Source: a virus
Virus record (IMG/VR): IMGVR_UViG_3300005538_000217
Location: 1 to 37,935 of that record
Direction: 5' to 3' (one strand)
Length of the DNA stretch: 37,935 bases
This document shows positions 8,983-16,068 of this stretch, one piece after another. The notes beneath the pieces were generated by a model. That model saw nothing but the letters and a program-made list of their open reading frames with translations. It was not told the origin of the DNA and did not search any database. How positions within the stretch are numbered: position 1 is the stretch's first letter; each line of letters starts with the position of its first letter. A program made the translations under genes and the position numbers.

Positions 8983-10055
8983 GGCATTTGTGAAAGCCCC
9001 GACGTCCCCTCGAGCCCCAGACCTGACGGGAATAAAGAAGCTAACTCGCCAGAAGATTCGGAGGGTCCGCCAAGGTCGGTCGTTCCCAGGGCCAGCGAGC
9101 CACCCACATTCGGAGTCCCTGTATAGGTCGTGGTTGGCGAGCTAAACGGTGAGTATCCCAACCCCGCGAACAGATTGCTGCTTGCCCCCAGTGTCGACAG
9201 TCCGGCGGTCCATGGATTGATCTGGCTTTGCGCCCAGTTCACTTGTCCGCTGTAAAGCTGGTTGGCGTTTAAAATTCCCTGGAGCGCCGATTCCGTGTTG
9301 ATGCCGGCCTGGTTGCTGTAGCCTCCGGTGTTGAAAGGTGCGGCGCCGCCCTGCGCTCCGGACAGGCTGGAAAATTCCGCTTCCGGCGTCTGGTTGTTTT
9401 GGAATGCGCCCAGGTTGCCCAACGCCTGTTGGATCTGCCGGTACTGAATGTCTTCAGGCGATATTCCAGCCGATTCATACTGGTTGGCGATGCTCTGGAC
9501 CTGTTGCTGTTGCTGTTGCCCGGCTTGTTCCACCGCGTCGGCTTCCTGTGTTGCGGCCGCGTTGCCCAAAGTGATTCCGTTGGCCGCTTGTTGTCCGCGC
9601 ACGCCTTGCTGCACCTGCTCGAGCTCGCCGCCGGGCCCGGTCGTCAGCTGCCCGGCCTGTGACAGTTGGTTGTTCACCAGCGTCTGCAGGTCCTGCGACA
9701 TTTGCCCGTTGGGTGGCGCCTGCTGGGCCTCCTGTTGGATCTGGTCAAAAAGCTGTTGGCGCGCGGCGTAACCCACCGGATCGCTCTGCTGCAGGTCCTG
9801 CAGAGACTGCTGGACATATTGCGGCCCGAAATTTTGTTGAATGCCCAGGAGCGTTTGCGCCATCTCGTTGGACATCACGCTGGCGTTTTGGGCCGCGCCC
9901 AACCCGCTGAAATCGTAATTCTGCCCGTTGACCGTTGCGCTGCCGCCCAGTTGAGACAGGGCGTTGATCACGTCCTGAAACGGGAAGTTTTCGATGTTCT
10001 GCGTCGCGCCCTGGATGGCCGCAGTGTTGGGATTAGGTACTGACGGGCTGCTCAT
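8979..10055 (-). CDS. Gln-rich virion-associated protein, paralogue B
   Basis: A 358-residue protein. The central part is very Gln-rich, with a run of Gln near residues 185-192, and reads as helical. It shares several motifs with the gene at 7259-8431: a GlnSerLeuGln block, GluPheSerSerLeuSerGlyAlaGlnGlyGlyAlaXProPhe, and AsnProTrpThrAlaGlyLeuSerThrLeu. The two are diverged duplicates. The ATG at 10055 is preferred; a TTG at 10070 is also possible. The upstream gene overlaps by 23 bp. Function is unknown, with a virion role inferred from its neighbours. Confidence 0.8.
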   Translation of the reverse strand: MSSPSVPNPNTAAIQGATQNIENFPFQDVINALSQLGGSATVNGQNYDFSGLGAAQNASVMSNEMAQTLLGIQQNFGPQYVQQSLQDLQQSDPVGYAARQQLFDQIQQEAQQAPPNGQMSQDLQTLVNNQLSQAGQLTTGPGGELEQVQQGVRGQQAANGITLGNAAATQEADAVEQAGQQQQQQVQSIANQYESAGISPEDIQYRQIQQALGNLGAFQNNQTPEAEFSSLSGAQGGAAPFNTGGYSNQAGINTESALQGILNANQLYSGQVNWAQSQINPWTAGLSTLGASSNLFAGLGYSPFSSPTTTYTGTPNVGGSLALGTTDLGGPSESSGELASLFPSGLGLEGTSGLSQMP

Positions 10056-10524
10056 GGAAAAGACGCGCAACCGTCGCGTGGCTCAACTCCGTGAGCCGGC
10101 AGCGCCGGTGTGTAAACAATCTGCGCATCTTCCAGTCAGGCCATCTTGCCGATGCTGCTTGCAATAGCCTGTCCCTCGTTTCTCGGGCGTCCCGCCCGTG
10201 AGCATCGATGATCACATCCGCAATCATCAAGGCGTCTCCGCCGGCACCAATGCCGGCACGCCAGTTAAAATGAAAATCTCCGCTCTGCTCGCGCCGCAAA
10301 ATCTCACTCGCAAAATCCGGCCAGGCGATGAACACGCCATCGATCTCCCCGTCCACGTCGCGCGTCCAAAGCAGCTGGCCGCTGAACCAGTGAAACGCCA
10401 GGTATTTGAAAAGCTTCTCTCCGGACCAGTTCCGGAAAAGGTGCCCGCCGTGGAGCAAACAAAACACCGCAAGCTGGCGAACTTTATTCGCTTCGGCTTT
10501 GGCATCGATGTAGGCGAGGTTCAT
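10033..10524 (-). CDS. Hypothetical protein in tail module
   Basis: A 163-residue protein, mixed alpha/beta, with aromatic blocks: LysTyrLeuAlaPheHisTrpPheSerGlyGlnLeuLeuTrpThrArg (about 40-55) followed by GlyValPheIleAlaTrpProAspPhe. The strand-loop-strand layout slightly recalls small acyltransferase-like proteins coded beside phage tail genes, but no catalytic motif can be fixed. The C-terminus is basic. It lies 19 bp after the tail gene at 10544 and overlaps the next gene by 23 bp, so it is translated with the tail genes. Confidence 0.72.
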   Translation of the reverse strand: MNLAYIDAKAEANKVRQLAVFCLLHGGHLFRNWSGEKLFKYLAFHWFSGQLLWTRDVDGEIDGVFIAWPDFASEILRREQSGDFHFNWRAGIGAGGDALMIADVIIDAHGRDARETRDRLLQAASARWPDWKMRRLFTHRRCRLTELSHATVARLFHEQPVST

Positions 10525-10543
10525 AGGCAGGTCGCGCTGCGAC

Positions 10544-12163
10544 TCATTTGCGTTTCAGCGGCCGCACGCGCGCGCCGGCCGTTAAATTCCTCAACTCCCA
10601 CCATCCACTGTCGCTTTGGATCTGGAGGTAAAGTTCGTTGAAGCTCGGCAGGCCGCGCAATGAAAACGGCAGCAGCGCCGGCTTCTGGCTCTGGAGCAAA
10701 AAGGGCAGCGTTCCCTGTCCGAGGATATCGCCGGTCGGCTGGATCGCCTGGCTGAAGCTGTTCAACTCCGCGTCGTCCCCGATTGCCGTGAAAATCAGGT
10801 TAGCGTTCCCCATGTTAAACCGCATCTTTGCGTTGTAGGCGGATTTTGGTGATTCCAAATCGCCGAAGGTGAAAGACCGCGTGGCGTAGACCGTCTGGTA
10901 GGGCGCGCCGTTGTCTTCATAGGTGGCGTCGGCCGTCGGGTCGTTCAGTTCCTTCCAGAAGTTCACCAAACCGGCGTTGTCGCCAAAATTCAACTGCTGG
11001 ATTCCGTTGAAACGTGAGATCTCCCAGCATAACGGCGTCCAGTTCATCCAATAGCCGGACCAGCAGCCCAGGCGCCCGTTCCAAACCAGCACCGCATTGT
11101 TGTAAGTGACGTTGCCGAGCGGCACGGCAAAAAAAGCGAACTCCTTGAACTTGGCCGCCACGATTCCACTCATGGCGTTTACGTTGATCTGGTCAATGAT
11201 CGGCTGAATGGGGACCGAGATCGGCGCGGCCAGTTGAAATTGCGTGGAGCCGGTCACCAGCGTGCCGTTGTTCGACGCCGCAATCATGCGCTGCACACTG
11301 CGGATCCCGTCCTGGCTGAAGAAAAGCAAATCGTTGCCGTAACGGCACCAGGCGTATTTGCCGACACACCCCAGTCCGTCGGCCAGAATGTCGGAGGCCT
11401 GGCTCGCGCTCCAATTAGCCGGCTCTTGTGTGGGATCGGTGTAAGTGAGCCAAACGCTGTTCTGTTTCAGCACCACGAGCATGAACTGCGGCATGTCGGC
11501 CATGCCCACAATCGGGTCACCCTGGCCGCCGCCCACGCGAAAACTGCGCGTGTTGTTGTTCCAATCGCCGTTGCCGAAGGAAAGCAGGTTGGAAACATAA
11601 ATCGTGTCGTTGTTCTGGCCCTGGCCGCTGGCAAACATGCGCGAGGTATGCCAGCACAGTATGGTCACACCAACCGGCGGGCTGTTCGGTCCGTTGCCGA
11701 GGTCGGTAAAATTGGCTCCGTCGTAACTCTGCAGGTTCCCCACCCCATCGCTCAGCAGCACTTTGTCCACACCCTGCGCCATGGCCACTGCCACGTTCGG
11801 GTTGTTGGGCGACCAGCCGTTGTTCTGGTTCCAATTGATGCCGTTCCAGGTGAAAAAATGGCCGCCACTCACTGCCAGCAGTTGCGAGGTCGCCGGCGTG
11901 CTGAAAAACCGCAGGCCTCGGATCGGCTGTCCGGGATTCACCAGCGGCGCGCCACCCAACGGGTCAGCGCCCGGCCGGGTGCGGGCCTTCAACTTATCGC
12001 GGATGATAATATTGATGAGGCTCTGCCCCTGGTTTTGTGCCAGGTCAATCGGATCGTCAAACGCGTCCACGCCACCCGCGAAATTGCGCATGGTCTCGAA
12101 CGCCAGCGGCAAATCTTTGCCGCTATACGCGATAGCTAACGGTGTATTGGCGACGGAGGGCAT
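10544..12163 (-). CDS. Tail tube, nozzle or stabilisation-type protein
   Basis: A 539-residue protein, almost all beta. Repeated strand units such as GlyGlyHisPhePheThrTrpAsnGly, LeuGlnSerTyrAspGlyAlaAsnPhe and AlaValLeuValTrpAsnGlyArgLeu suggest a beta-propeller-like fold. Tail nozzle or stabilisation proteins of podoviruses (T7 gp12, P22 gp10) have similar size and position. The assignment is by architecture and context, not by a matched motif. The start is chosen at 12163, where ATG overlaps the upstream stop by one base (TGATG). Confidence 0.75.
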   Translation of the reverse strand: MPSVANTPLAIAYSGKDLPLAFETMRNFAGGVDAFDDPIDLAQNQGQSLINIIIRDKLKARTRPGADPLGGAPLVNPGQPIRGLRFFSTPATSQLLAVSGGHFFTWNGINWNQNNGWSPNNPNVAVAMAQGVDKVLLSDGVGNLQSYDGANFTDLGNGPNSPPVGVTILCWHTSRMFASGQGQNNDTIYVSNLLSFGNGDWNNNTRSFRVGGGQGDPIVGMADMPQFMLVVLKQNSVWLTYTDPTQEPANWSASQASDILADGLGCVGKYAWCRYGNDLLFFSQDGIRSVQRMIAASNNGTLVTGSTQFQLAAPISVPIQPIIDQINVNAMSGIVAAKFKEFAFFAVPLGNVTYNNAVLVWNGRLGCWSGYWMNWTPLCWEISRFNGIQQLNFGDNAGLVNFWKELNDPTADATYEDNGAPYQTVYATRSFTFGDLESPKSAYNAKMRFNMGNANLIFTAIGDDAELNSFSQAIQPTGDILGQGTLPFLLQSQKPALLPFSLRGLPSFNELYLQIQSDSGWWELRNLTAGARVRPLKRK

Positions 12164-13401
12164 CAGAAGTAAGGGCGAATGTAGGGGCCAAGCCCCCATT
12201 CCGGTCCGTAACCCTGGTCAGGGATGATCCTGGTGTTGGTTGCCTCCTGCACGGCTTCTTCGTCTTTGAGCGTTTGCAGCAGGGCCGCCGCCTCCTGCAA
12301 TGTGTCGTTGGCGGCTGCGTTCTCTCCGCCGCGCCGCAGCAGGTCCGCGCGAGCAAAGGCGATCAGTGCGTTCTCCGAATTGCGCACCGTCGGCTCCTGT
12401 TCTGGAAAATCGAAGCCCTGATATTTCAACTTGCCTAAGACGCGCAGCGTGGTGGCAACACTTGGGATCCCGAACAGTCGCAAGCGCACGTAGCTTGGGC
12501 TCTTGGTGGCCGCGGCCGCCAGCTGTGGCAGGTTGGGCTGAAAATTTGCGTTCGGAAAAATCACCGAGTTGTTAAACGCGAGCACCAGAATCGGCGCGTT
12601 CGTCGCTCCCTTGTAAGCGGCAAGGACCTCGATGGTTGTGTCAGTCGGGTAAACCACGGTCGGGGCCGGAGCCGCTCCGTTGACGGCCGTCCAGGCGTTC
12701 GTTCCCACCGCCGTCTGGTAAAGAATATTGGATTGGGTCGCGTCCGCGTAAATCTTCAGTCCGGTCCCGTCGCTGGTGATAATCCGGTTATTCGCGTTCA
12801 CCCAGGCCCCTAAGCCTTCTTCGATACCGTTGGGGCTGTAGGTATAGACTCCGTTGCTGTTCGCGTCGCCGGCGTTGCTCACCACAAACTGCGGCGCGGC
12901 CTGGCTCTGGATGTTATCCGTATTCGCGAGATTTAAATCGTCAGTGGTACGGACATTGTTCTCTTTCCAAACGACTCGCAGGGCAACCTCGTTATCACCA
13001 AAAGCCCGTTGTGCCTGAAACTGCAGGCCCACCAATCCCCGGAAGACAAACCACAACGCCGGCAAAACGCTGAACTCAAAGGGCGTGCCGATTTCCTGGA
13101 ACTTATCCAGGTCGTAACGCAGGTAGAGTTCGAGGTTGTTCACGCGCACAGCGTTTTCAGTTGTGCGCGCGGCTATGACCCGTCCGAATTCCTCCGGCAA
13201 CAACACCATGCCTTCCGCGTTGTCCGGATTGTTCGCCGGGTCGATCGGGATCTGCGCCATGACCAGCGAATCGCGCCAGAGCGCTGAATCGTAAATGAGC
13301 CGGTCGCGTGCCTGCACAAACTCCTGGCACGCGCTCACATCGTCCGGATCGAGATATCCGGTGCTCGTGCAGATGTAGTTGACGATGTCGTCCCTGTTCA
13401 T
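12163..13401 (-). CDS. Tail adaptor or connector-like structural protein
   Basis: A 412-residue protein. The N-terminus is helical and acidic (MetAsnArgAspAspIleValAsnTyr, then AspProAspAspValSerAlaCysGln), as in many head-tail adaptor proteins. A long beta-rich insert (about 150-260) follows, and the C-terminal helical part ends in ProTyrIleArgProTyrPhe. It is directly before the beta-propeller-like tail gene, so a paired tail-tube role is likely. The start is fixed by a 4-nt ATGA overlap. Exact family not recognised. Confidence 0.75.
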   Translation of the reverse strand: MNRDDIVNYICTSTGYLDPDDVSACQEFVQARDRLIYDSALWRDSLVMAQIPIDPANNPDNAEGMVLLPEEFGRVIAARTTENAVRVNNLELYLRYDLDKFQEIGTPFEFSVLPALWFVFRGLVGLQFQAQRAFGDNEVALRVVWKENNVRTTDDLNLANTDNIQSQAAPQFVVSNAGDANSNGVYTYSPNGIEEGLGAWVNANNRIITSDGTGLKIYADATQSNILYQTAVGTNAWTAVNGAAPAPTVVYPTDTTIEVLAAYKGATNAPILVLAFNNSVIFPNANFQPNLPQLAAAATKSPSYVRLRLFGIPSVATTLRVLGKLKYQGFDFPEQEPTVRNSENALIAFARADLLRRGGENAAANDTLQEAAALLQTLKDEEAVQEATNTRIIPDQGYGPEWGLGPYIRPYF

Positions 13402-14558
13402 GGCCCAATTGGGAAATAGGTCACATAGACCCGCACGTTGAAGTTGGTGAGGTTCACAAACTGACTGCCCGTGACGGGGCCGCCTGCCCTTGGCCAGATA
13501 GCTATTGTTCCGCTCGAATCATTATTGCCGCTCACCCAGACATTGCTCGCACTCGCACCCCAGGTGAGATAAGGCTCGGTCTGCTGGTGATTGTTGACGC
13601 GCGTGGCGTCAATTTCGTCCCCGACCAGGTGCCCAGTGATGGCCGTCACGGAACTATTGGTCACCACCAATGTCACGTGCACCATTGGGGTCGACGGATA
13701 GGTGATATTTGTGTTTAACAAATAATTGGTCGCAGTCGGCAGGTTCGTGAAAACAATCGTGCGAGGCCCGATGTCCTGGATTGGCACGCTGGCAAGAAAG
13801 GGATTTGTGCCGCTGCTATCCCAGAGGTTTGTCCCTGTGCTCCAGACCAGCACGCGGTCGTTGTTCGTAGGTGTCGCCAACGCCGGCGGATTGGTGAACA
13901 GCTGCCCAATTTTGATTTGCCCGGTGCCGTAGTTCGTTCCGTCCGGCGACGTGGACAGAAAAAGCTCGTCGTTATTCGTCGGCACAGTCCGCACCGGGAG
14001 GTTGGTAAAAGGCGTCGTGTACGGGAAAATGAGAAACAGGTTGGATATCGCGGTGGTAGCGTTTGTGCCATTGACGTTGATTTGAAAAGTGCCGCCCAGG
14101 TTCAGGTTGCTGGCAAAGACCGTCGGCAGGGAGGCGATTTGGTTGCTCCACAGGTTCACCAGTTGGATCTTCACCAGCTGCTGCCCGGTCGAATCGTAGC
14201 CCAGTATGTAATCGTTGGTGAGCGGCTGCCCCTTCTCGAGTTGCGTGGTGATAATGGTCGTGTTGCCGTACAACAGTGTCTGCCCTGAAATTTTATAGAG
14301 CGCGTTGGCCGCGGCGTTGAAGAGGATAAAATCGTCCGCCGGCGACAACGTGGTGTCGTTCGGTTTGTCGGTGATGAAGCCGCCTTGTATCTGCGCCTGG
14401 CTGACCAATTGCTCGAGCTCGGCCGCCGTCAACCGTTGGCCGTCGGAAAATGTAATGCCTGGTGAAATATCCTGGCCGTGGCACAAGAGCGTGGTGAGTA
14501 ACGCCAGTAACAACAGCAGCCAGATGACCGGGCTGCGCTCAAATTGGTAACGGTTCAT
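13398..14558 (-). CDS. Asn/Thr-rich fibre-like protein with N-terminal signal or membrane segment
   Basis: A 386-residue protein. Residues 12-28 form a strong hydrophobic segment (IleTrpLeuLeuLeuLeuLeuAlaLeuLeuThrThrLeuLeuCys), followed by a HisGlyGlnAsp site that looks like a signal peptide end. The rest is beta-rich, full of Asn and Thr, with repeated ThrAsnAsnAspXXXLeu units (about 195-250) like phage fibre shafts. A Sec signal is unusual for a tail fibre, so it may instead be a secreted or surface protein. The start is set by a 4-nt ATGA overlap with the upstream gene. Confidence 0.75.
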   Translation of the reverse strand: MNRYQFERSPVIWLLLLLALLTTLLCHGQDISPGITFSDGQRLTAAELEQLVSQAQIQGGFITDKPNDTTLSPADDFILFNAAANALYKISGQTLLYGNTTIITTQLEKGQPLTNDYILGYDSTGQQLVKIQLVNLWSNQIASLPTVFASNLNLGGTFQINVNGTNATTAISNLFLIFPYTTPFTNLPVRTVPTNNDELFLSTSPDGTNYGTGQIKIGQLFTNPPALATPTNNDRVLVWSTGTNLWDSSGTNPFLASVPIQDIGPRTIVFTNLPTATNYLLNTNITYPSTPMVHVTLVVTNSSVTAITGHLVGDEIDATRVNNHQQTEPYLTWGASASNVWVSGNNDSSGTIAIWPRAGGPVTGSQFVNLTNFNVRVYVTYFPIGP

Positions 14559-14758
14559 AGCTTTTGTTTGAAGTCCCACGCCTGTTTGATCTTTTTCGCG
14601 GTGAACCCGCTTTGCCGCTCGATCTCGGCCGACGGCAGCGTTTGTTCCAACTGTCGGAAGGCGCGCGGGACCGCCACCTCGGCCGACTGCGGGTCTTTCG
14701 CTCCCGAGCGAAACCCCGGCGCGCGGCCGCTCTTCAAAATATCGGAAATGCCATTCAT
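14555..14758 (-). CDS. Small basic protein, unknown
   Basis: A 67-residue protein starting MetAsnGlyIleSerAspIleLeuLys. The second half is helical and charged (PheArgGlnLeuGluGlnThrLeuProSerAlaGluIleGluArg). The ATG at 14758 overlaps the upstream stop by one base (TGATG), and its own stop overlaps the next start by 4 nt. That pins the short form over the longer in-frame ORF to 14872. No family recognised. Confidence 0.65.
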   Translation of the reverse strand: MNGISDILKSGRAPGFRSGAKDPQSAEVAVPRAFRQLEQTLPSAEIERQSGFTAKKIKQAWDFKQKL

Positions 14759-14952
14759 CACTCGCGCTCGTAGGCCAGTTCGCGTTTCGTTTCCTGGTGG
14801 CGCCCGTTCAGCGCTGCGGCGATGCGTTGCGCTGCGCCCAGCACCATGCCGCGGCACATCAGCTGCAGGCATCCATTGACGCGCGCTGCGAGGCCGTATT
14901 TCTCCGTCTCGCTAACGAAAACGATTTCCCAATGCTCCTCGTGAATATTCAT
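14758..14952 (-). CDS. Small hypothetical protein
   Basis: A 64-residue protein: an N-terminal beta-like part (HisTrpGluIleValPheValSerGlu), a short Cys-containing middle (GlyCysLeuGlnLeuMetCys), and a charged helix ending ArgGluLeuAlaTyrGluArgGlu. It lies 4 bp after the gene at 14957 and is coupled to the next gene. No family recognised. Confidence 0.65.
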   Translation of the reverse strand: MNIHEEHWEIVFVSETEKYGLAARVNGCLQLMCRGMVLGAAQRIAAALNGRHQETKRELAYERE

Positions 14953-14956
14953 AGTT

Positions 14957-15142
14957 TTATTTTCCGGTCGCGACCACTCTCCGCATGCAGCCGACCAGCA
15001 ACTCGAAATCGGCCGCTGAAATCACCACGTTCCGGCGCCGGCTCTTGTCAGTGTAATAATAGGCGCCGGTCCGGATCCGATTGAGCCTGGCTGGAGTGAC
15101 CTCACTCGCCGGAGGCGTTCCGGGATCGCGCTCCGACTTCAC
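14957..15142 (-). CDS. Small basic hypothetical protein
   Basis: A 61-residue protein with a GTG start overlapping the upstream stop by 4 nt (GTGA). Its centre has TyrTyrTyrThrAspLysSerArgArgArg and its end is helical with one Cys. No membrane segment and no recognised family. It belongs to the cluster of very small genes between the holin-like genes and the tail fibre-like gene. Confidence 0.6.
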   Translation of the reverse strand: MKSERDPGTPPASEVTPARLNRIRTGAYYYTDKSRRRNVVISAADFELLVGCMRRVVATGK

Positions 15143-15369
15143 GCCTGCGCCAGCGCCAGCAGCTGCACTGCCTTCGGGTCATCCAATGGAATGCCCGCGG
15201 CCGCGAGTTGCGCCTTCATGCGGTCCTGTCCGGATCGCTGTGCCAGGCTCCGCAGTTGGTCGAAGTCGGCTTGCGTCGGTGGCGTGCCGCTTGTCCACTT
15301 CTGGAAAAGGGATTCCGCCAGCGGCAGCCCGTACTGGGCAATGATGGGAATAAGAATGGTCCAGTTCAT
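15139..15369 (-). CDS. Small hypothetical protein with hydrophobic N-terminus
   Basis: A 76-residue protein. Residues 3-21 are hydrophobic (TrpThrIleLeuIleProIleIleAlaGlnTyrGly), then comes a helical segment ThrGlnAlaAspPheAspGlnLeuArgSerLeuAlaGln. This layout is often seen next to phage holins. It is the gene directly after the holin/lipoprotein gene, with a 2-bp gap. Function unknown; a lysis-accessory role is a guess from position. Confidence 0.65.
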   Translation of the reverse strand: MNWTILIPIIAQYGLPLAESLFQKWTSGTPPTQADFDQLRSLAQRSGQDRMKAQLAAAGIPLDDPKAVQLLALAQA

Positions 15370-15371
15370 AT

Positions 15372-15701
15372 TTATCGGTTTGTCTCGATCGTGTTGATCA
15401 GGTTCACCAGGTCCTGCGCTTCAACTGTCAGCGCCGGCGGCGCCACTGCGTTCGTGTTGTATTGCACTCCATCGAGCGCAAGCATCAGCGCCGCCTGAAA
15501 ATCGTTGTAGGCCTTCGTGACGGTCGGCACGCCGTTCGTCGGAAGATTCCCCTGGATCACCAGTGTGTCATAACCGTCGACGGCAGCCGTCGCAGACTGT
15601 TCGAGGGTGGACAATGTGTTCGCCGCCAGGGTTTGCTGATTCGTGGTGCAGGCAGTCGCCAGGGCGGACAACAGCACGCACACAATCAACAGCTTCAGCA
15701 T
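15372..15701 (-). CDS. Nested lipoprotein-like product (internal start at Met66)
   Basis: An in-frame internal ATG at 15701 is preceded by GGGAG with an 8-nt spacer, a good Shine-Dalgarno site. The product would be 109 residues: MetLeuLysLeuLeuIleValCys, a hydrophobic core, then LeuAlaThrAlaCys, which looks like a lipoprotein signal with Cys18 as the lipidated residue. The position -3 residue is Ala rather than Leu, so the lipobox is weak. The mature part is Thr/Ala-rich and helical. This would fit an outer-membrane spanin subunit or other lysis lipoprotein, but no partner is identified. Confidence 0.5.
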   Translation of the reverse strand: MLKLLIVCVLLSALATACTTNQQTLAANTLSTLEQSATAAVDGYDTLVIQGNLPTNGVPTVTKAYNDFQAALMLALDGVQYNTNAVAPPALTVEAQDLVNLINTIETNR

Positions 15702-15896
15702 TGATGACACTCCCACGCTTGGCGCCGCGGACGGCGTCGCATGCCATTTGTGGGAGAGATACCAGGTAACAGCCGCAACGACTGCGCCCCCGATCGCCTC
15801 CCACACGGAACTGTCACCAATGCCCTTGGCCGCAAGCGCGCCGCCACCGACTTTGAAAAGCGTTTGAATGAGATTTAGAATTTGGTCTTGGTTCAT
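15372..15896 (-). CDS. Holin-like membrane protein fused to a lipoprotein-like C-terminal part
   Basis: A 174-residue protein. The N-terminal part (1-50) has LeuAlaAlaLysGlyIleGlyAsp, then a membrane segment ValTrpGluAlaIleGlyGlyAlaValValAlaAlaValThrTrp and HisLys, a pattern I associate with Pam3-gp28-type phage holins. After a short Pro/Ser linker a second hydrophobic segment begins at Met66 and ends in AlaThrAlaCys at residue 83, a lipobox-like site. The rest is a soluble helical part. It may be a true fusion or two overlapping products: a good ribosome site precedes Met66 (see the nested entry). A lysis role is inferred from the holin-like start and from small membrane neighbours. Confidence 0.75.
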   Translation of the reverse strand: MNQDQILNLIQTLFKVGGGALAAKGIGDSSVWEAIGGAVVAAVTWYLSHKWHATPSAAPSVGVSSMLKLLIVCVLLSALATACTTNQQTLAANTLSTLEQSATAAVDGYDTLVIQGNLPTNGVPTVTKAYNDFQAALMLALDGVQYNTNAVAPPALTVEAQDLVNLINTIETNR

Positions 15897-15900
15897 AGTT

Positions 15901-16068
15901 TTAGTCTTCTTCCTTGGGCAGCCGCTTTTTTAGCGCGCGCCGCCACACGTAGATTGCTGAGCCGATCAGGATCAACACCCGCAGGCCATGTTCGATGGCG
16001 GTGAAACTCACCGCCGCGCCTAGCACAGCTGTCCCCAACACGGCGATATGTTCATGCATCGGCTTCAT
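15901..16068 (-). CDS. Small membrane protein, possible holin or antiholin
   Basis: A 55-residue protein: MetLysProMetHisGluHisIle, two close hydrophobic segments (about 8-22 and 28-41) and a strongly basic tail (TrpArgArgAlaLeuLysLysArg). Size, membrane segments and charged tail fit class II holins. The ATG at 16068 is chosen by the 4-nt ATGA overlap with the spike-like gene. It is followed 4 bp on by the holin/lipoprotein gene, so a lysis cassette is plausible. Confidence 0.7.
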   Translation of the reverse strand: MKPMHEHIAVLGTAVLGAAVSFTAIEHGLRVLILIGSAIYVWRRALKKRLPKEED

